64,000 nt of DNA from an uncultured Planctomycetaceae bacterium (GCA_903921605.1 CAIXQV010000257.1:3946-67945), one strand, 5' to 3'; positions 42,503 through 52,798 are shown, counted from the first letter of the stretch. Notes: generated by a model from the sequence alone, not told the origin. Numbers and translations are program-made.

Positions 42503-43960
42503 TCAACCAACTGTCTTCATGGGCAAGGTCACGAGGAATTCGGTTCCCTGAGACGACGAGCGAACCAGTTCGATTTCCCCACCAAGGGTTTGCCGAGTTA
42601 GTTGGCGGCATACAAAAAGCCCCAGCCCTGTCCCGTGATCCTTCGTGGTAAAGTAGGGTTGAAAGATCTGCTGCTGTGCTTCAGAGCTGATCCCGTGTCC
42701 TTCATCTCGAACTCGAATTCCGATGCGCTCCTGACGGCCGTTTTCGGAAGGTATTCGCTCTGTACTGATTTCCACGGCGGCACCTTCGTTCATCGCGTCA
42801 AGCGCGTTCAGAATCAGATTCAACATAACCTGAACCAATTGGTCGTAGATCGTACGGATATGGGGCACATCCGACGCGAAATGGGTGTTGGCGGTCTTAC
42901 CTTTCCATCGTTTGTAGTACTTCGCGATATTCAGTGCATCATTAATCGCGGCATGAACATCAACGGTCGATTCCTGTTGGTTGGTTGGACGACTAAAACT
43001 TGTTAGCTCTCGCAAAGTTCGCTGAATTCGGGTGAGCTGCCCATCGACCATATCCAGTCGTTCTTTGACGTAATCATCGGAGTTCTTTCGGCTGAGCATC
43101 TGCACGATTGAGCTAATGGAAGCCAATGGATTTCCTACTTCATGAGCGATGCCGGCCGCAAGCAAACCAAATGCCGCCTGCTTCTCCTGCTGAACCAGCA
43201 TCGCCTGCGATTCCTGAAGTTCTTTGGTACGAGCTGCGATTCGGCGCTCCAGCAACTGTTGGTTCGACTGCAATTGTTCGTTCAGAATCGCCAGACGCTG
43301 TCCTGCAGTTTTCAGCAGGCCTGTCAGTGCGATAATGGCCCAGGCGGCCCAACCCAGAAACACGAGGGTCAGGATCACGGTAATGATGTTCGAACCGGCT
43401 GGCTGACCTTCTTCGTAACCTGGTCCTCGCAGGTTCAGGCTTCTGCCCTGCGCCGCATAGAGCCCAAGCAGGATATAGCTGATTGCGTGAAGTCCGAATG
43501 TGGCGAACGTCAACGAAGGCGTATGCCGAATAGCACACACCAGCAAAGACAGAAAATAGTAGAACCGGAATGGGCTGCTGACTCCGTCATCAAAGTGGCA
43601 CAAGAGTCCGATAAACAGTGCTTCCATCAGCGAAACACCAATCCGGTAGTTCGACAGGAGCACTTTTCCCTTGCGAGTTGCCACTGTATCCAGCAAGGCA
43701 TAGATGGCAGCCAGAGTCAGCATGGAATTCAGTTCGATCCGACCCGACGCACGCTCGATCAGATTCACATACAGATAGCCGATACAAAGCCCGAACCAGC
43801 GAATTCGGACGGTAATCGCGTCAGCTTCGGATTCCTTGCCAACAGGATCGAATAATCGTCCCGCGGCGGCAGCAGTCAATGCGGCCGGAAGTCGCATGAT
43901 TCCGGACGGTGTATCGGCAGGGAGTCTTCGGCCCGGGCCATCATGTTTGCTGATACTCAT
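42503..43960 (-). CDS. Membrane sensor histidine kinase, orphan
   Basis: ATG 43960 follows GAGGAA, giving 485 residues. Several membrane spans (about residues 53-65, 78-92, 107-121, 133-142, 152-168 and 192-214) precede a coiled coil, then a HisKA dimerisation helix with H273 (LAAGIAHEVGNPLASI, NtrB-type) and an HATPase domain (N-box LNLILNALDAM, G1 DEGHGIS, G2 GTGLGLFV). It autophosphorylates and would pass phosphate to a response regulator, but none is encoded nearby. The signal sensed is unknown. Confidence 0.9.
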   Translation of the reverse strand: MSISKHDGPGRRLPADTPSGIMRLPAALTAAAAGRLFDPVGKESEADAITVRIRWFGLCIGYLYVNLIERASGRIELNSMLTLAAIYALLDTVATRKGKVLLSNYRIGVSLMEALFIGLLCHFDDGVSSPFRFYYFLSLLVCAIRHTPSLTFATFGLHAISYILLGLYAAQGRSLNLRGPGYEEGQPAGSNIITVILTLVFLGWAAWAIIALTGLLKTAGQRLAILNEQLQSNQQLLERRIAARTKELQESQAMLVQQEKQAAFGLLAAGIAHEVGNPLASISSIVQMLSRKNSDDYVKERLDMVDGQLTRIQRTLRELTSFSRPTNQQESTVDVHAAINDALNIAKYYKRWKGKTANTHFASDVPHIRTIYDQLVQVMLNLILNALDAMNEGAAVEISTERIPSENGRQERIGIRVRDEGHGISSEAQQQIFQPYFTTKDHGTGLGLFVCRQLTRQTLGGEIELVRSSSQGTEFLVTLPMKTVG

Positions 43961-44163
43961 CTGACTGTTCCTCAAACTTCTTTTTCTGAATACCAGCAGG
44001 AACTGCCTGACAGATTTCAGTCTGCGAAAGACGTAACGCGCGAGCACTGTGTCTCTTGACCGACTTTTACTCGTTCCGGGATTGTTTCGAAACCGTTCAG
44101 CGCTCTGACCGATACTTTCGAAACCAGAATCCGAGTTTCAGTTCAGACAGGGAGGGGGAACTG

Positions 44164-44391
44164 ATGAGCAGAGCGATCAACGTGCTGGCACTTGTTCGTG
44201 ACGGGCAACGCTATGTCTTTCTTTACGACGACAATAGCGTAGAAACAGTCCTCTCAAAACTTGCCGAATTCGCGAGCGATCCTGAACTGGATTTTACCTG
44301 GTACGATGCCGCGATGCTGTCTCAGCGAGTGCGCCATTTGCAGGAAACAGAGGAAGAAGCTCAGGCCGAAGATTATCCTTCGTTTTTCTGA
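44164..44391 (+). CDS. Small conserved-looking protein
   Basis: The ATG at 44164 follows GGAGGGGGAA, a near-perfect ribosome-binding site, and opens a 75-residue acidic frame: [63 protein letters not shown]. There is no signal peptide. I do not recognise a named family, though small proteins of this kind are common in planctomycetes. It lies 22 bp upstream of xerC and may be co-transcribed with it. Confidence 0.7.
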   Translation: MSRAINVLALVRDGQRYVFLYDDNSVETVLSKLAEFASDPELDFTWYDAAMLSQRVRHLQETEEEAQAEDYPSFF

Positions 44392-44413
44392 GAGTGCTTT
44401 CAGGGGCCACTGT

Positions 44414-45328
44414 ATGCAATCCGCCACCAGAGCATTTCTCAACTATCTGAAGATTGAACGCAATGCGTCAGAACTGACCACCAAGTCCTACGCGGACGAT
44501 CTGGCCCATATCTGCGAATTCTTTCAGGAACAGACCGGCGCAATTCCTGATCCTCGCCACGTGGATGTTGGCATTCTGCGTTCCTACGTTTCATACCTCC
44601 ACGAATGTGGCTACGCACGCACCACAGTCGCTCGACGGCTCGCGTGCCTACGCAGCTTCTTTCGCTACTGCAATCGCGAAGGAATTTGCGAAACCAACCC
44701 TGCGAAGCCCCTCAGAACACCCCGCGCCGGACGTAAACTTCCGCACTTCCTGACCACGGACCAGGTTGGAACGTTACTCAGCACCCCGCCAGCCAATTCC
44801 GATGCGGGAATTCGAGACCGAGCGATTCTGGAAACTATGTACTCCGCGGGTTTGCGAGTTTCTGAACTTGTCGGCCTCAGTGTGTCAGATTGGGACCGCC
44901 CTGCTGGCATTTTGCGAGTTCTGGGCAAAGGAAGAAAAGAGCGATTGGCCCCCGTTGGTAGTTTTGCCACCAAAGCTCTGGATCAGTGGATGACCGTACG
45001 ACATCCCGATCCGAAGGCTCCAGAGAAACAGCGTTCGGCGATTTTCCTCAACCGCTTTGGCCGCCGACTCACGACTCGCAGCATCGGAAGAATGCTGGAG
45101 GGACATATCCTGAGCGCGGGTTTATCGACTCAAACAACACCGCACACACTTCGACACAGTTTTGCGACTCATCTGCTGGACGGCGGCGCGGATTTACGAA
45201 GTGTGCAGGAACTGTTGGGCCACAAAAGCCTGACAACGACGCAGATTTACACCCATGTAAGTACTCGGCGTCTTCGCGAAACTTACGAAAAAGCACACCC
45301 GCACGCGGCCAGGAATCGGGCTTCCTGA
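44414..45328 (+). CDS. xerC: Tyrosine site-specific recombinase, XerC/XerD type
   Basis: The 304-residue product has an N-terminal SAM-like core-binding domain ([30 protein letters not shown]) and a catalytic domain with all active-site residues: R148 ([12 protein letters not shown]), K172 (GKGRKER), H244 and R247 ([12 protein letters not shown]), H270 ([11 protein letters not shown]) and the nucleophile Y279. It probably resolves chromosome dimers at dif, but it could be XerD or an integrase; no adjacent partner or att site is seen. A longer frame upstream of ATG 44414 is unlikely. Confidence 0.9.
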   Translation: MQSATRAFLNYLKIERNASELTTKSYADDLAHICEFFQEQTGAIPDPRHVDVGILRSYVSYLHECGYARTTVARRLACLRSFFRYCNREGICETNPAKPLRTPRAGRKLPHFLTTDQVGTLLSTPPANSDAGIRDRAILETMYSAGLRVSELVGLSVSDWDRPAGILRVLGKGRKERLAPVGSFATKALDQWMTVRHPDPKAPEKQRSAIFLNRFGRRLTTRSIGRMLEGHILSAGLSTQTTPHTLRHSFATHLLDGGADLRSVQELLGHKSLTTTQIYTHVSTRRLRETYEKAHPHAARNRAS

Positions 45329-45619
45329 ATTGAGGAGGTTTGCCACACAGAATTCTGGACTACTATGCTTTTACGTTCGCCTGGGACGCTCTAATCTGAT
45401 AGAAAGTGCAACAGGTTTAAGGAAGCATTGGACGTTCGACGTCACAAGTTTCCTCCGTCGGCAATCGGTCAGGACGATTCAAGATTGCCCCACAGCTTGT
45501 TGTTCAATGTCACTAATCAGTAGCATCGCAGATTGGAAAAAGCAGAGTTGGCGCAAGTCGGCTCGCCCTAAACAACTGCAATGCGTTATGGTTGTCGGAA
45601 TCAGTCACGGAAGATAACG

Positions 45620-47056
45620 ATGTCCGAAACTCCGGTTTTGTCTTTGCACGAACCAGACCTCCCGATAACGAGAGGCTCGTTGCTGAAATTCTCAGATGAT
45701 CCCATCGCATGCATGAAAGAACTGCATCGTGATCACGGCGATCTGGCTGTTCTGGCTGATGGTGATCAGAGACTGGTCTTTGTCTTCTCACCCGAATTGA
45801 ATCGCCATGTCCTTTCGGACACTCAGACGTTTGAATCTCGCTTTTTTGCCGTGCGTGGCAATCGGAAATCGGCACAGCGACGAGTCACCTCCGGTCTGCT
45901 GAGCCAAAATGGTGCAGAACATCGCGACAGTCGGCGAATGATGAAAGAGGTTTTCGCGAAGAAGATTCTGCCTGCGTATCATGAAACCATCTGCAAGCTC
46001 TCAAGCGATTTGACAGAGAGCTGGCAAGCAGGCAACAGTTGTGACCTGAACGCCGAAATGGTTCAGTTCATGCTCAGAATGACCAGTGCCCTGCTGTTCG
46101 GCTTTGACGATGCCGGTTTCGCGCAGAAGCTGGGGCGGCTCATAGATCGCTGGGCACATCGGAACCATGAAATTGGCATGGGAGCCCTTGTCTCTGCGCC
46201 GCAGTTTGCGCAGGGATATGATGATCTCCTGACTCAAGCGGAAGAGCTTGAGGAAACAGTTCGCGATATGTTTGCCCGACATCGGAGTACGCAGCACGCT
46301 CAAGTCAACATCCTGAGCCTGTTGTTTCAGGCTCAGGAGTCAGAACAACACTTGACCGACGATCAGCTCATCGGACATTCCACATTGTTGTTCGCTGCGG
46401 CACACCTGACGACCGCGCACACATTTAGCTGGACGTTATTCCTTCTCTCACAGCATCCCGATGTTCTGGGCAAGCTTCGAAACGAGCTTGCGAAACACGT
46501 CGCTGGCGACATTCCAACTCTGGAAGAACTTGAGAAGCTGCCGTATCTGGACAGTGTCATTAAGGAAAGTATGCGTATCTTGCCCGCTTCGTCATACTCG
46601 CAGCGGATTGCAGTTCAACCCACAAGTATCGGTCCTGTCCGACTGAATCCAGGGACCCCGGTCATTTTCAGTCAGTACATCACCCATCACCGACCGGACA
46701 TCTACGAAAACCCCGACCAGTTTATTCCGGAACGCTGGCAGACGATCGCGCCTTCCGCTTACGCCTACCTGCCGTTCGGCGCGGGACCACGCATGTGCAT
46801 CGGGGCTCCGCTGGCAATGGTTGAGATTCGCACGGCACTTACGATCATGCTCAAACGATTCAACTTCCAGATCCAACCCATGAGCACCGTCAATGGGCAC
46901 GTAATCTCGACGATGCTGGGACCAACATCGTCAATTCAATCCCTGCTGCTGCCGGCAGACAGGACGCCCATCACGGTTCCTGTGTTGGGATCAGTGCATA
47001 AACTGGTCGCGTTACCCGCCGGGGCACAACCGCTCGCGATTCCTCGAGCCGCCTGA
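45620..47056 (+). CDS. Cytochrome P450 with unusual I-helix
   Basis: The 478-residue product has the heme-thiolate loop FGAGPRMCIG (cysteine C393), ExxR (E316/R319), and the PERW segment (residues 370-373) that precedes the heme loop. The I-helix reads FAAAHLTTAHT (258-268): the usual acid of [AG]GxDT is leucine (L263), followed by T264 and T265. In many P450s the acid-threonine pair delivers protons to oxygen, so this enzyme may use a different proton route or a peroxide-driven or non-oxygenase reaction (inference). No ferredoxin or reductase gene is adjacent. Confidence 0.9.
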   Translation: MSETPVLSLHEPDLPITRGSLLKFSDDPIACMKELHRDHGDLAVLADGDQRLVFVFSPELNRHVLSDTQTFESRFFAVRGNRKSAQRRVTSGLLSQNGAEHRDSRRMMKEVFAKKILPAYHETICKLSSDLTESWQAGNSCDLNAEMVQFMLRMTSALLFGFDDAGFAQKLGRLIDRWAHRNHEIGMGALVSAPQFAQGYDDLLTQAEELEETVRDMFARHRSTQHAQVNILSLLFQAQESEQHLTDDQLIGHSTLLFAAAHLTTAHTFSWTLFLLSQHPDVLGKLRNELAKHVAGDIPTLEELEKLPYLDSVIKESMRILPASSYSQRIAVQPTSIGPVRLNPGTPVIFSQYITHHRPDIYENPDQFIPERWQTIAPSAYAYLPFGAGPRMCIGAPLAMVEIRTALTIMLKRFNFQIQPMSTVNGHVISTMLGPTSSIQSLLLPADRTPITVPVLGSVHKLVALPAGAQPLAIPRAA

Positions 47057-47417
47057 CGACCTGAAATCAATGCGGTTCTCGACCGCTGGCTTACTGGCCG
47101 ATGCCGCAATTTCGTTGATCGTCGAGCCGGGGGCGTCCGCCCATGCAAAAGCCGTTGCCAGCAGATTGGCGGTGCACACTTAGCCGCCAGCCTTCTCAAG
47201 GCAAAAAATGCCCAATTAACCGCCAACGGCCAACAATTTGACAGAAAATCAAGAAGTAACGGCTGGAAGTTCTGGTAAACCAGAGAATTGTTAAGATCCC
47301 AAACTCCAGCGATCAAGTGCCTGAAACCATGCGGTCTGCTGGTATGATGCGGCCGAGGCGAAGGACTCGTCTTACACATTTCAGCGAAGGAGCGAAGGTT
47401 CATCGAACGGGTGCTGG
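47057..47417 (+). promoter_or_regulatory. P450-phoR intergenic region with palindrome and phoR promoter
   Basis: The 361-bp gap holds a perfect palindrome TCTGGTAAACCAGA (47271-47284), a reverse-oriented TTAACA (47294 to 47289) resembling the Pho-box repeats upstream of pstS and phoU, and the extended -10 TGGTATGAT (47340-47348) with no good -35. The palindrome may be an operator, or a P450 transcript end, though no T-tract follows. Confidence 0.4.
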
Positions 47418-49199
47418 GTGAGTTGGATCCGATCACGGCTCTTCTGGAAAATATCAGGGCTTTACGCGCTGCTTTCGGCTTTTGCGCTGGTCGGACTTCT
47501 GTTGATGGTCACACGGAGGCTGGAGGCTGGTGCAGACGCCCGACAGCAAGCTACCGTTGAGAATGCACTGCAATGCATTTGCGAGGAACTGATTGCCGGC
47601 AAGGACACCCAGACAGTCATTACGGCCTGGAGATCTGTGCTGACAACAGACTCTGTGCAGCTTTGGCTGGTGACTCCGGACTTGACCGCTGTTGTTTCAG
47701 GAGGTCATCCTCTTCCGGCTGAGTTCACGATCCAGTCCGTCATTCGATCAGCCGCGGATAGTAATTACGCACTCCGCCAAATTCGTCTCGGCGACCAGAA
47801 AGAAAACTTCCTGGCTATCGCTCGGACTGTAAAGCCGGAACAACATCCAGAGGGTGTTCTGATCCTTGTTTCGTTAACACCGAAATCAGCTGCGCAGCAG
47901 AGCATTGAGCTGGTCAAATCGGCGGCGACTCGATCAGCAGTTTTTACGTGGTTGATCGGAATTCTGTGCATGGCGTTTGTCACCGCTGGGATTGTCGGGC
48001 CGTTACAAACCATGTCGATCAATCTGCACCAGTCGATTGATCGAAATCGTCGCGAAGACATGCTGCTGACTATTTCTGACCGTGATGATGAACTGGGAGA
48101 AGTCGCAAATTCTCTGCATGACCTTGAAGAAGAGCGTCAGGATCAGATTAGTCGCCTCCAGAATACAGAACGGATGGCACGATCTTCCGCTGATCTGCTG
48201 ACCACTGTGCTGGATTCGATGGTCGAAGGTGTGATCGCGATCGACCTCGATCAGAAAATCGTGTTTCTGAACACCGGGGCCCGCAATCTACTGGGGATCA
48301 GTGAAGCCATCGGAGTTGGGCATCGGCTCTACGAAGCTGTCCGAGTTCCCGCATTTCTGGAGACCATCAGCGAGGCAATTTCGCTGCGAAAGAATCAAAG
48401 CCTCGAGTACCGCACAAGCCGAGAAAAGGCTGATCTGGTTCTGGTCGCTATCCCTATACTTCGCGGACCTCATGCCGGAGCGGTCGCGGTTGTCAGAGAC
48501 ATCTCCGAGATGCGACGACTGGAAGCAATGAGGCGAGATTTCGTCAGCGGAGTTTCTCATGAGCTAAAGACGCCTCTCACGGTTATTCAGGCTTGCACCG
48601 ACACTCTGCTCGGCGGAGCTCTGGATGACAGATCTGCGGCAGAGCGATTTCTCCGGCAGATTGATGAACAGTCTGAACGCTTGCTTCAACTAATTTTAAG
48701 CATGCTTCAGTTGGCCAGGGTCGAATCCGGGCAACAGGTTCTTCATATCGAAGAGGTCGAAGTCCGTGCCATTGTTGATGACGTTTTGCGGGGATTCCAG
48801 ACCGTGGCGGCCAGCAAGTCCGTAAGTCTCCTTCAGACGGGCGCCCCGGAACTGATCGTCCGAGCAGATGCACAGGCACTTCAGACCATTCTCAGCAATT
48901 TAGTGGATAACGCGTTGAAACATACAAACGCGGGTGGAACTGTCGTCATTGACCTTTCAGAGCACCAAATTGGGCCGGCCATCATCGTACGGGACACCGG
49001 AATAGGTATCCCTGAGGAATTACTAGGGCGAATCTTTGAACGCTTTTACCGAGTCGAGAAAGATCGGTCGCGAGAACGTGGCGGCTCAGGCCTCGGCCTG
49101 GCGATCGTTAAGCATCTTTGTCATGCCATAGGAGCAGAGATTTCGGTGACGAGTGAAGTGGGGCTCGGGAGTGAATTCCGCGTCCAGTTCCGTCCTTGA
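47418..49199 (+). CDS. phoR: Phosphate-regulon sensor histidine kinase PhoR
   Basis: PhoR autophosphorylates and passes phosphate to PhoB when phosphate is scarce. The 593-residue product has two membrane spans (about 12-31 and 176-196) flanking an extracytoplasmic domain, a HAMP-like linker, a PAS domain (STVLDSMVEGVIAIDLDQKIVFLN region), HisKA with H381 (FVSGVSHELKTPLTVI) and an HATPase (N498, DTGIGIPEE, GGSGLGLAI). The start is GTG at 47418. Unlike E. coli, phoR is separated from phoB by the pst-phoU genes, all on one strand. Confidence 0.88.
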   Translation: MSWIRSRLFWKISGLYALLSAFALVGLLLMVTRRLEAGADARQQATVENALQCICEELIAGKDTQTVITAWRSVLTTDSVQLWLVTPDLTAVVSGGHPLPAEFTIQSVIRSAADSNYALRQIRLGDQKENFLAIARTVKPEQHPEGVLILVSLTPKSAAQQSIELVKSAATRSAVFTWLIGILCMAFVTAGIVGPLQTMSINLHQSIDRNRREDMLLTISDRDDELGEVANSLHDLEEERQDQISRLQNTERMARSSADLLTTVLDSMVEGVIAIDLDQKIVFLNTGARNLLGISEAIGVGHRLYEAVRVPAFLETISEAISLRKNQSLEYRTSREKADLVLVAIPILRGPHAGAVAVVRDISEMRRLEAMRRDFVSGVSHELKTPLTVIQACTDTLLGGALDDRSAAERFLRQIDEQSERLLQLILSMLQLARVESGQQVLHIEEVEVRAIVDDVLRGFQTVAASKSVSLLQTGAPELIVRADAQALQTILSNLVDNALKHTNAGGTVVIDLSEHQIGPAIIVRDTGIGIPEELLGRIFERFYRVEKDRSRERGGSGLGLAIVKHLCHAIGAEISVTSEVGLGSEFRVQFRP

Positions 49200-49352
49200 G
49201 CATTTCCGTAGCGTTTGGATCATCTCAACACATCGGCTACAAATGGTCTTTTGTCTGTGCAAAGTGAACAGCACGACCCCGTCGCAGTTCAACAATCGAA
49301 CTCTTTGAGTTGAGTGGGATTAGCCACAAAGAATTTGCGAATATCCGGGAAA

Positions 49353-49424
49353 TTAACAATTCCATTTAAAACCGGCACCCACCAAATTCGGATTAACGGC
49401 ATCTTAACAATTCATGGATTAAAT
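49353..49424 (+). promoter_or_regulatory. Pho-box-like direct repeats upstream of pstS
   Basis: TTAACA occurs at 49353-49358, TTAACG at 49393-49398 and TTAACA at 49404-49409, the last two exactly 11 bp apart. A possible -10, TTAAAT, lies at 49419-49424, about 60 bp before pstS. TTAACA repeats with an 11-bp period match the B. subtilis PhoP box and resemble cyanobacterial SphR sites, so these are likely PhoB binding sites. The assignment is from motif and context only. Confidence 0.55.
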
Positions 49425-49482
49425 CGGTCCAGCGAAGATATTTTCGTGCGAACACCTGTTCTTGATGTAAGGATCCTTCAGT

Positions 49483-50484
49483 ATGCGATTCAGTGGTAAG
49501 TCCCTTCCCGTGATGCTTCTTGCAGTCTTGGTAGCCGTAGTTTCTGGCTGCACAGTTGAGAACGACGCGACTCCAAATGCAGGAACGAGTGCAGGGGGCG
49601 AAGAGGCAACTGCACCTTCCACAAGCAGCGAACCCACACGAATTCAGATTGACGGCTCCAGTACTGTCAAGGTCATCACCGCAGCAGTTGCAGAGGAATT
49701 CGAAAGCAAGTTTTCGGACGTCAAAATTGCACTTAAAGTGACTGGAACTGGAACTGGATTCAAAGAGATGATCGCAGGGCGGATCGACATCGCAAACGCG
49801 TCGCGAGCGGTCAAGGACTCTGAGAAGGCCGATTGCGAAAAGAATAGTATCGAGCTACTGGAACTGTTGGTGGCCCTCGACGGACTTACCGTCTGCGTTA
49901 ACAATGAGAACACGTGGGTTGATTCAATCACCGTTGCCCAGCTGAAGAAGATCTGGGAGCCAGGCAGCACGGTTAAGAGCTGGAAAGACGTCGATGCTTC
50001 ATGGCCGGATGTGCCCATGGTGCTTTTCGGAGCCGGGGAAGAATCTGGAACGTTCGACTACTTCACAGAAGCCATCAACGGTAAAGAAGACGAAATCACC
50101 GAAAACTACAGCCCCAGCTCAGACGACAATGTCACCATCACCGGAGTATCCGGCGACAAAGGGGCCATGGGGTTCTTTGGCTGTGCCTACTACTTTGCGA
50201 ACAAGGATAAGGTCAAAGCGCTGAAGATTTCACCAACAGAAGATCCAGCCGCTGGGGTTGCTCCAACACCTGAAGCGGTCAAAGCTGGTGACTACAAGCC
50301 ACTTTCTCGTCCTCTGTTCATTTATGTGAAGAAGTCCTCACTGGAACGACAGGAAGTTCAGGATTTTGTTCGCTTTTATCTGAACGAGGGAGCAGCTCAG
50401 GTCAGCAAGGTTGGTTATGTTGATGTGTCAGATGAACAAATAAAGGGCAGCCGCGAAGCATTTGAAGCTGCAGTCAAGAAATAA
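49483..50484 (+). CDS. pstS: Phosphate ABC transporter substrate-binding lipoprotein PstS
   Basis: PstS captures inorganic phosphate in the periplasm for the PstCAB permease. The 333-residue product has a lipoprotein signal peptide with lipobox VVSGC (cysteine 23), then a Pro/Ser/Thr linker and the phosphate-binding fold: IQIDGSSTVKVI, GTGTGFKEMIAGRIDIANASRAV, and GAGEESGTFDYFTEAI. The family member is SphX/PstS-like, as in cyanobacteria (inference). It heads the pst genes, with Pho-box repeats upstream. Confidence 0.92.
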   Translation: MRFSGKSLPVMLLAVLVAVVSGCTVENDATPNAGTSAGGEEATAPSTSSEPTRIQIDGSSTVKVITAAVAEEFESKFSDVKIALKVTGTGTGFKEMIAGRIDIANASRAVKDSEKADCEKNSIELLELLVALDGLTVCVNNENTWVDSITVAQLKKIWEPGSTVKSWKDVDASWPDVPMVLFGAGEESGTFDYFTEAINGKEDEITENYSPSSDDNVTITGVSGDKGAMGFFGCAYYFANKDKVKALKISPTEDPAAGVAPTPEAVKAGDYKPLSRPLFIYVKKSSLERQEVQDFVRFYLNEGAAQVSKVGYVDVSDEQIKGSREAFEAAVKK

Positions 50485-50501
50485 TAGTCTGCCGTTCATA
50501 A

Positions 50502-50538
50502 GGATCCGGCCCGTTTTTTTTCTTCGGCCGCCGGATCC
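50502..50538 (+). promoter_or_regulatory. Hairpin in the pstS-pstC gap
   Basis: GGATCCGGC (50502-50510) and GCCGGATCC (50530-50538) form a perfect 9-bp stem around a 19-nt loop containing T8. It starts 18 nt after the pstS stop codon. Such hairpins commonly stabilise the pstS mRNA and reduce read-through so the binding protein is made in excess of the permease. The U-run is in the loop, so it is not a classic terminator. Confidence 0.55.
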
Positions 50539-50628
50539 CTTGAGAAAGAACTATCGGCAGAATTCAGAGTATGTGTTGTCCCGGGTCCATTGGAGTCAGA
50601 GATCAACGCGATTACTGGACTGATCCCT

Positions 50629-51585
50629 ATGACTATGGGCAAATTACCCGCGTGGGCCGTTCAAAGGGTTTCGCGCCGCCACGAGAAATTGATTCAGGCG
50701 GCGCTGTTCCTTTGTGCGGCCCTTTCAGTGCTGACAACCGGGGCAATTATCCTCGTTCTGTTGGGAAACGCGGTTTACGCCCCCGGGGCGAGAAATGCTT
50801 TTTTTGAACAGGTCTCCTTATGGGAATTCCTGACAGGTACACACTGGAAGCCTGTTGACGGTCCGGCAGGACGTTTTGGAATCATTCCATTGCTGTCCGG
50901 CACGATCATGGTGGCAGTGATTGCGTCTCTGGTAAGCGTCCCGGCTGGACTTGGCGCTGCGATTTACATGAGTGAATACGCAGCTCCGCGAGAGAGAGAA
51001 TTCCTGAAGCCGGTCCTCGAGATCCTGGCGGGGATTCCCTCAGTCGTTTATGGCTTCTTCGCTCTGAAGTTCATCACTCCCTGGATTCTCAAACCAGCCC
51101 TTGGGTTTTTGGGGCTGGAGTTGGGCACATTTAATGCGCTCAGTGCTGGAATTGTGGTAGGCATCATGGTCACGCCATTGATTGCTTCCCTGAGCGAAGA
51201 CGTAATTCGCTCAGTACCTCGAAGCCTGCGTGAGGCGGCCTATGCACTTGGCAGCACTCGATTTGATGTGTCAGTACGAGTTGTTGTTCCAGCAGCATTG
51301 TCGGGGATCCTTGCGGCGTTCCTGCTGGCATTCTCTCGAGCGATCGGCGAAACGATGGCCGTCGTCATCGCGGGAGGTCAGCAGCCAATCGCGACTCTGA
51401 ATCCGCTCCGCGGTGCTCAAACGATGACGTCATTCATGGTGCATGCGAGTACTGGCGACAGTGCAGCCGACTCGATCAGTCGCATGAGCATCTATGCGAT
51501 CGGAATAGCCCTGTTTGCAATAACCTTGACCATCAACCTCATCTCCGGCTGGATTCTTCGCCGCTACCGTGAGGTCTACCAATGA
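50629..51585 (+). CDS. pstC: Phosphate ABC transporter permease PstC
   Basis: PstC and PstA form the membrane channel of the Pst system. The product (318 residues from ATG 50629; a TTG at 50590 is possible) has six likely membrane spans and the permease loop [26 protein letters not shown] (EAA motif), after [18 protein letters not shown] and [31 protein letters not shown] is a typical PstC motif near the C-terminus. It overlaps pstA by 4 bp (ATGA). Confidence 0.9.
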   Translation: MTMGKLPAWAVQRVSRRHEKLIQAALFLCAALSVLTTGAIILVLLGNAVYAPGARNAFFEQVSLWEFLTGTHWKPVDGPAGRFGIIPLLSGTIMVAVIASLVSVPAGLGAAIYMSEYAAPREREFLKPVLEILAGIPSVVYGFFALKFITPWILKPALGFLGLELGTFNALSAGIVVGIMVTPLIASLSEDVIRSVPRSLREAAYALGSTRFDVSVRVVVPAALSGILAAFLLAFSRAIGETMAVVIAGGQQPIATLNPLRGAQTMTSFMVHASTGDSAADSISRMSIYAIGIALFAITLTINLISGWILRRYREVYQ

Positions 51586-52691
51586 GCGAACAGAATCCTT
51601 CCGGCAAATCGGCTCGCACCAATGCTGGTTCCACCAACGGCGCGCCTATCAATGGTGAGTCAGCAAAGAGACGACCGGCTGTCAGTTTTGTCTCAGGCGG
51701 TGATCGACATATTCGCAGCCGGCTGATGCTTTCAAGAGTCTTCGCCTGGCTGTGCCGCTTTTCCACCTACTCGGCACTTGCTGTCCTTGTGGTGCTATTG
51801 GCTGCGATCCTCTACAGCAGCATCGGTCGGCTTTCGCCGGACTTCGTGACGAACACAAATTCAACAAGCCCTCTAAAGGCCGGAATTCTGGCCGGGCTAT
51901 GGGGTTCGTTCTGGCTGATTCTGTTTACTGCGATGTTCTCTGTTCCGGTAGGGGTCGGGTCAGCGGTGTACCTGGAAGAAATTGCCAAAGACAGCATGCT
52001 GGTCCGAATCATCAAGGTCAACCTTGCAAATCTGGCCGGGGTGCCATCGATCGTGTATGGAATTCTGGGATACACCGTCTTCAGAACTTCTGCCGCAGCA
52101 ATTGCAGCACTCTTTGATGGAAAGCATGTGATCGGCGTCCTTGGGCTGTTTAAGGTCCGTCTCTCCAAACTTCCGATTTATGAAGACAATATCCTTGTCG
52201 GAGCCCTGACTCTAACACTGGTTATTCTACCAACCGTGATTGCTGCTTCGCAGGAGGCACTTCGATCTGTGCCTGGTTCCATTCGAGTTGCTTCGCTGGC
52301 CCTTGGTGCAACACGATGGCAAACGATCTGGCGTCAGGTAATTCCAGCGGCCCTTCCGGGGATCTCGACCGGCGTTATTCTTTCAACATCACGTGCCATT
52401 GGTGAAGCAGCTCCTCTGATTATGCTGGGAGCCCTCACTTATACGTCCATGTGCCCTGGCGGGATTGAGTCTCCCCTGGAACTGCTGACCAAACCTACAC
52501 AGTTGTTGCACGCCCCGCTGGACCAATTTACAGCGATGCCAATTGAAATCTACGACTGGTCCAAACAACCTGACGCTCGATTCACAGCCGTGGCGGCCTC
52601 CGGAATTGTGGTCTTGCTGGTGGTCTTACTCTCAATTAACTCTGTGGCCATGGTCGTTCGACACTTTGCCAGCCGACGGCTGAAATGGTAA
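51582..52691 (+). CDS. pstA: Phosphate ABC transporter permease PstA
   Basis: The 369-residue product is a second Pst permease with a hydrophilic N-terminus of about 55 residues, then membrane spans and the EAA loop [27 protein letters not shown]. It has [33 protein letters not shown] and [24 protein letters not shown]. The start overlaps the pstC stop codon by 4 bp, so translation is coupled. Confidence 0.92.
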   Translation: MSEQNPSGKSARTNAGSTNGAPINGESAKRRPAVSFVSGGDRHIRSRLMLSRVFAWLCRFSTYSALAVLVVLLAAILYSSIGRLSPDFVTNTNSTSPLKAGILAGLWGSFWLILFTAMFSVPVGVGSAVYLEEIAKDSMLVRIIKVNLANLAGVPSIVYGILGYTVFRTSAAAIAALFDGKHVIGVLGLFKVRLSKLPIYEDNILVGALTLTLVILPTVIAASQEALRSVPGSIRVASLALGATRWQTIWRQVIPAALPGISTGVILSTSRAIGEAAPLIMLGALTYTSMCPGGIESPLELLTKPTQLLHAPLDQFTAMPIEIYDWSKQPDARFTAVAASGIVVLLVVLLSINSVAMVVRHFASRRLKW

Positions 52692-52753
52692 TAGTTTCGT
52701 TCTGGAATGTTGCAAAACTACTCCGGATCGAATTGTCCCGGCTCATCTCCTCC

Positions 52754-52778
52754 CCGGAACAACCTAACAGGGTTCCGG
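52754..52778 (+). promoter_or_regulatory. Hairpin in the pstA-pstB gap
   Basis: CCGGAAC (52754-52760) and GTTCCGG (52772-52778) form a perfect 7-bp stem with an 11-nt loop, between the pstA stop codon and pstB. There is no T-tract directly after it. It may adjust mRNA stability or pstB expression. Confidence 0.4.
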
Positions 52779-52798
52779 TTAACTGATGCTTTTTCATC

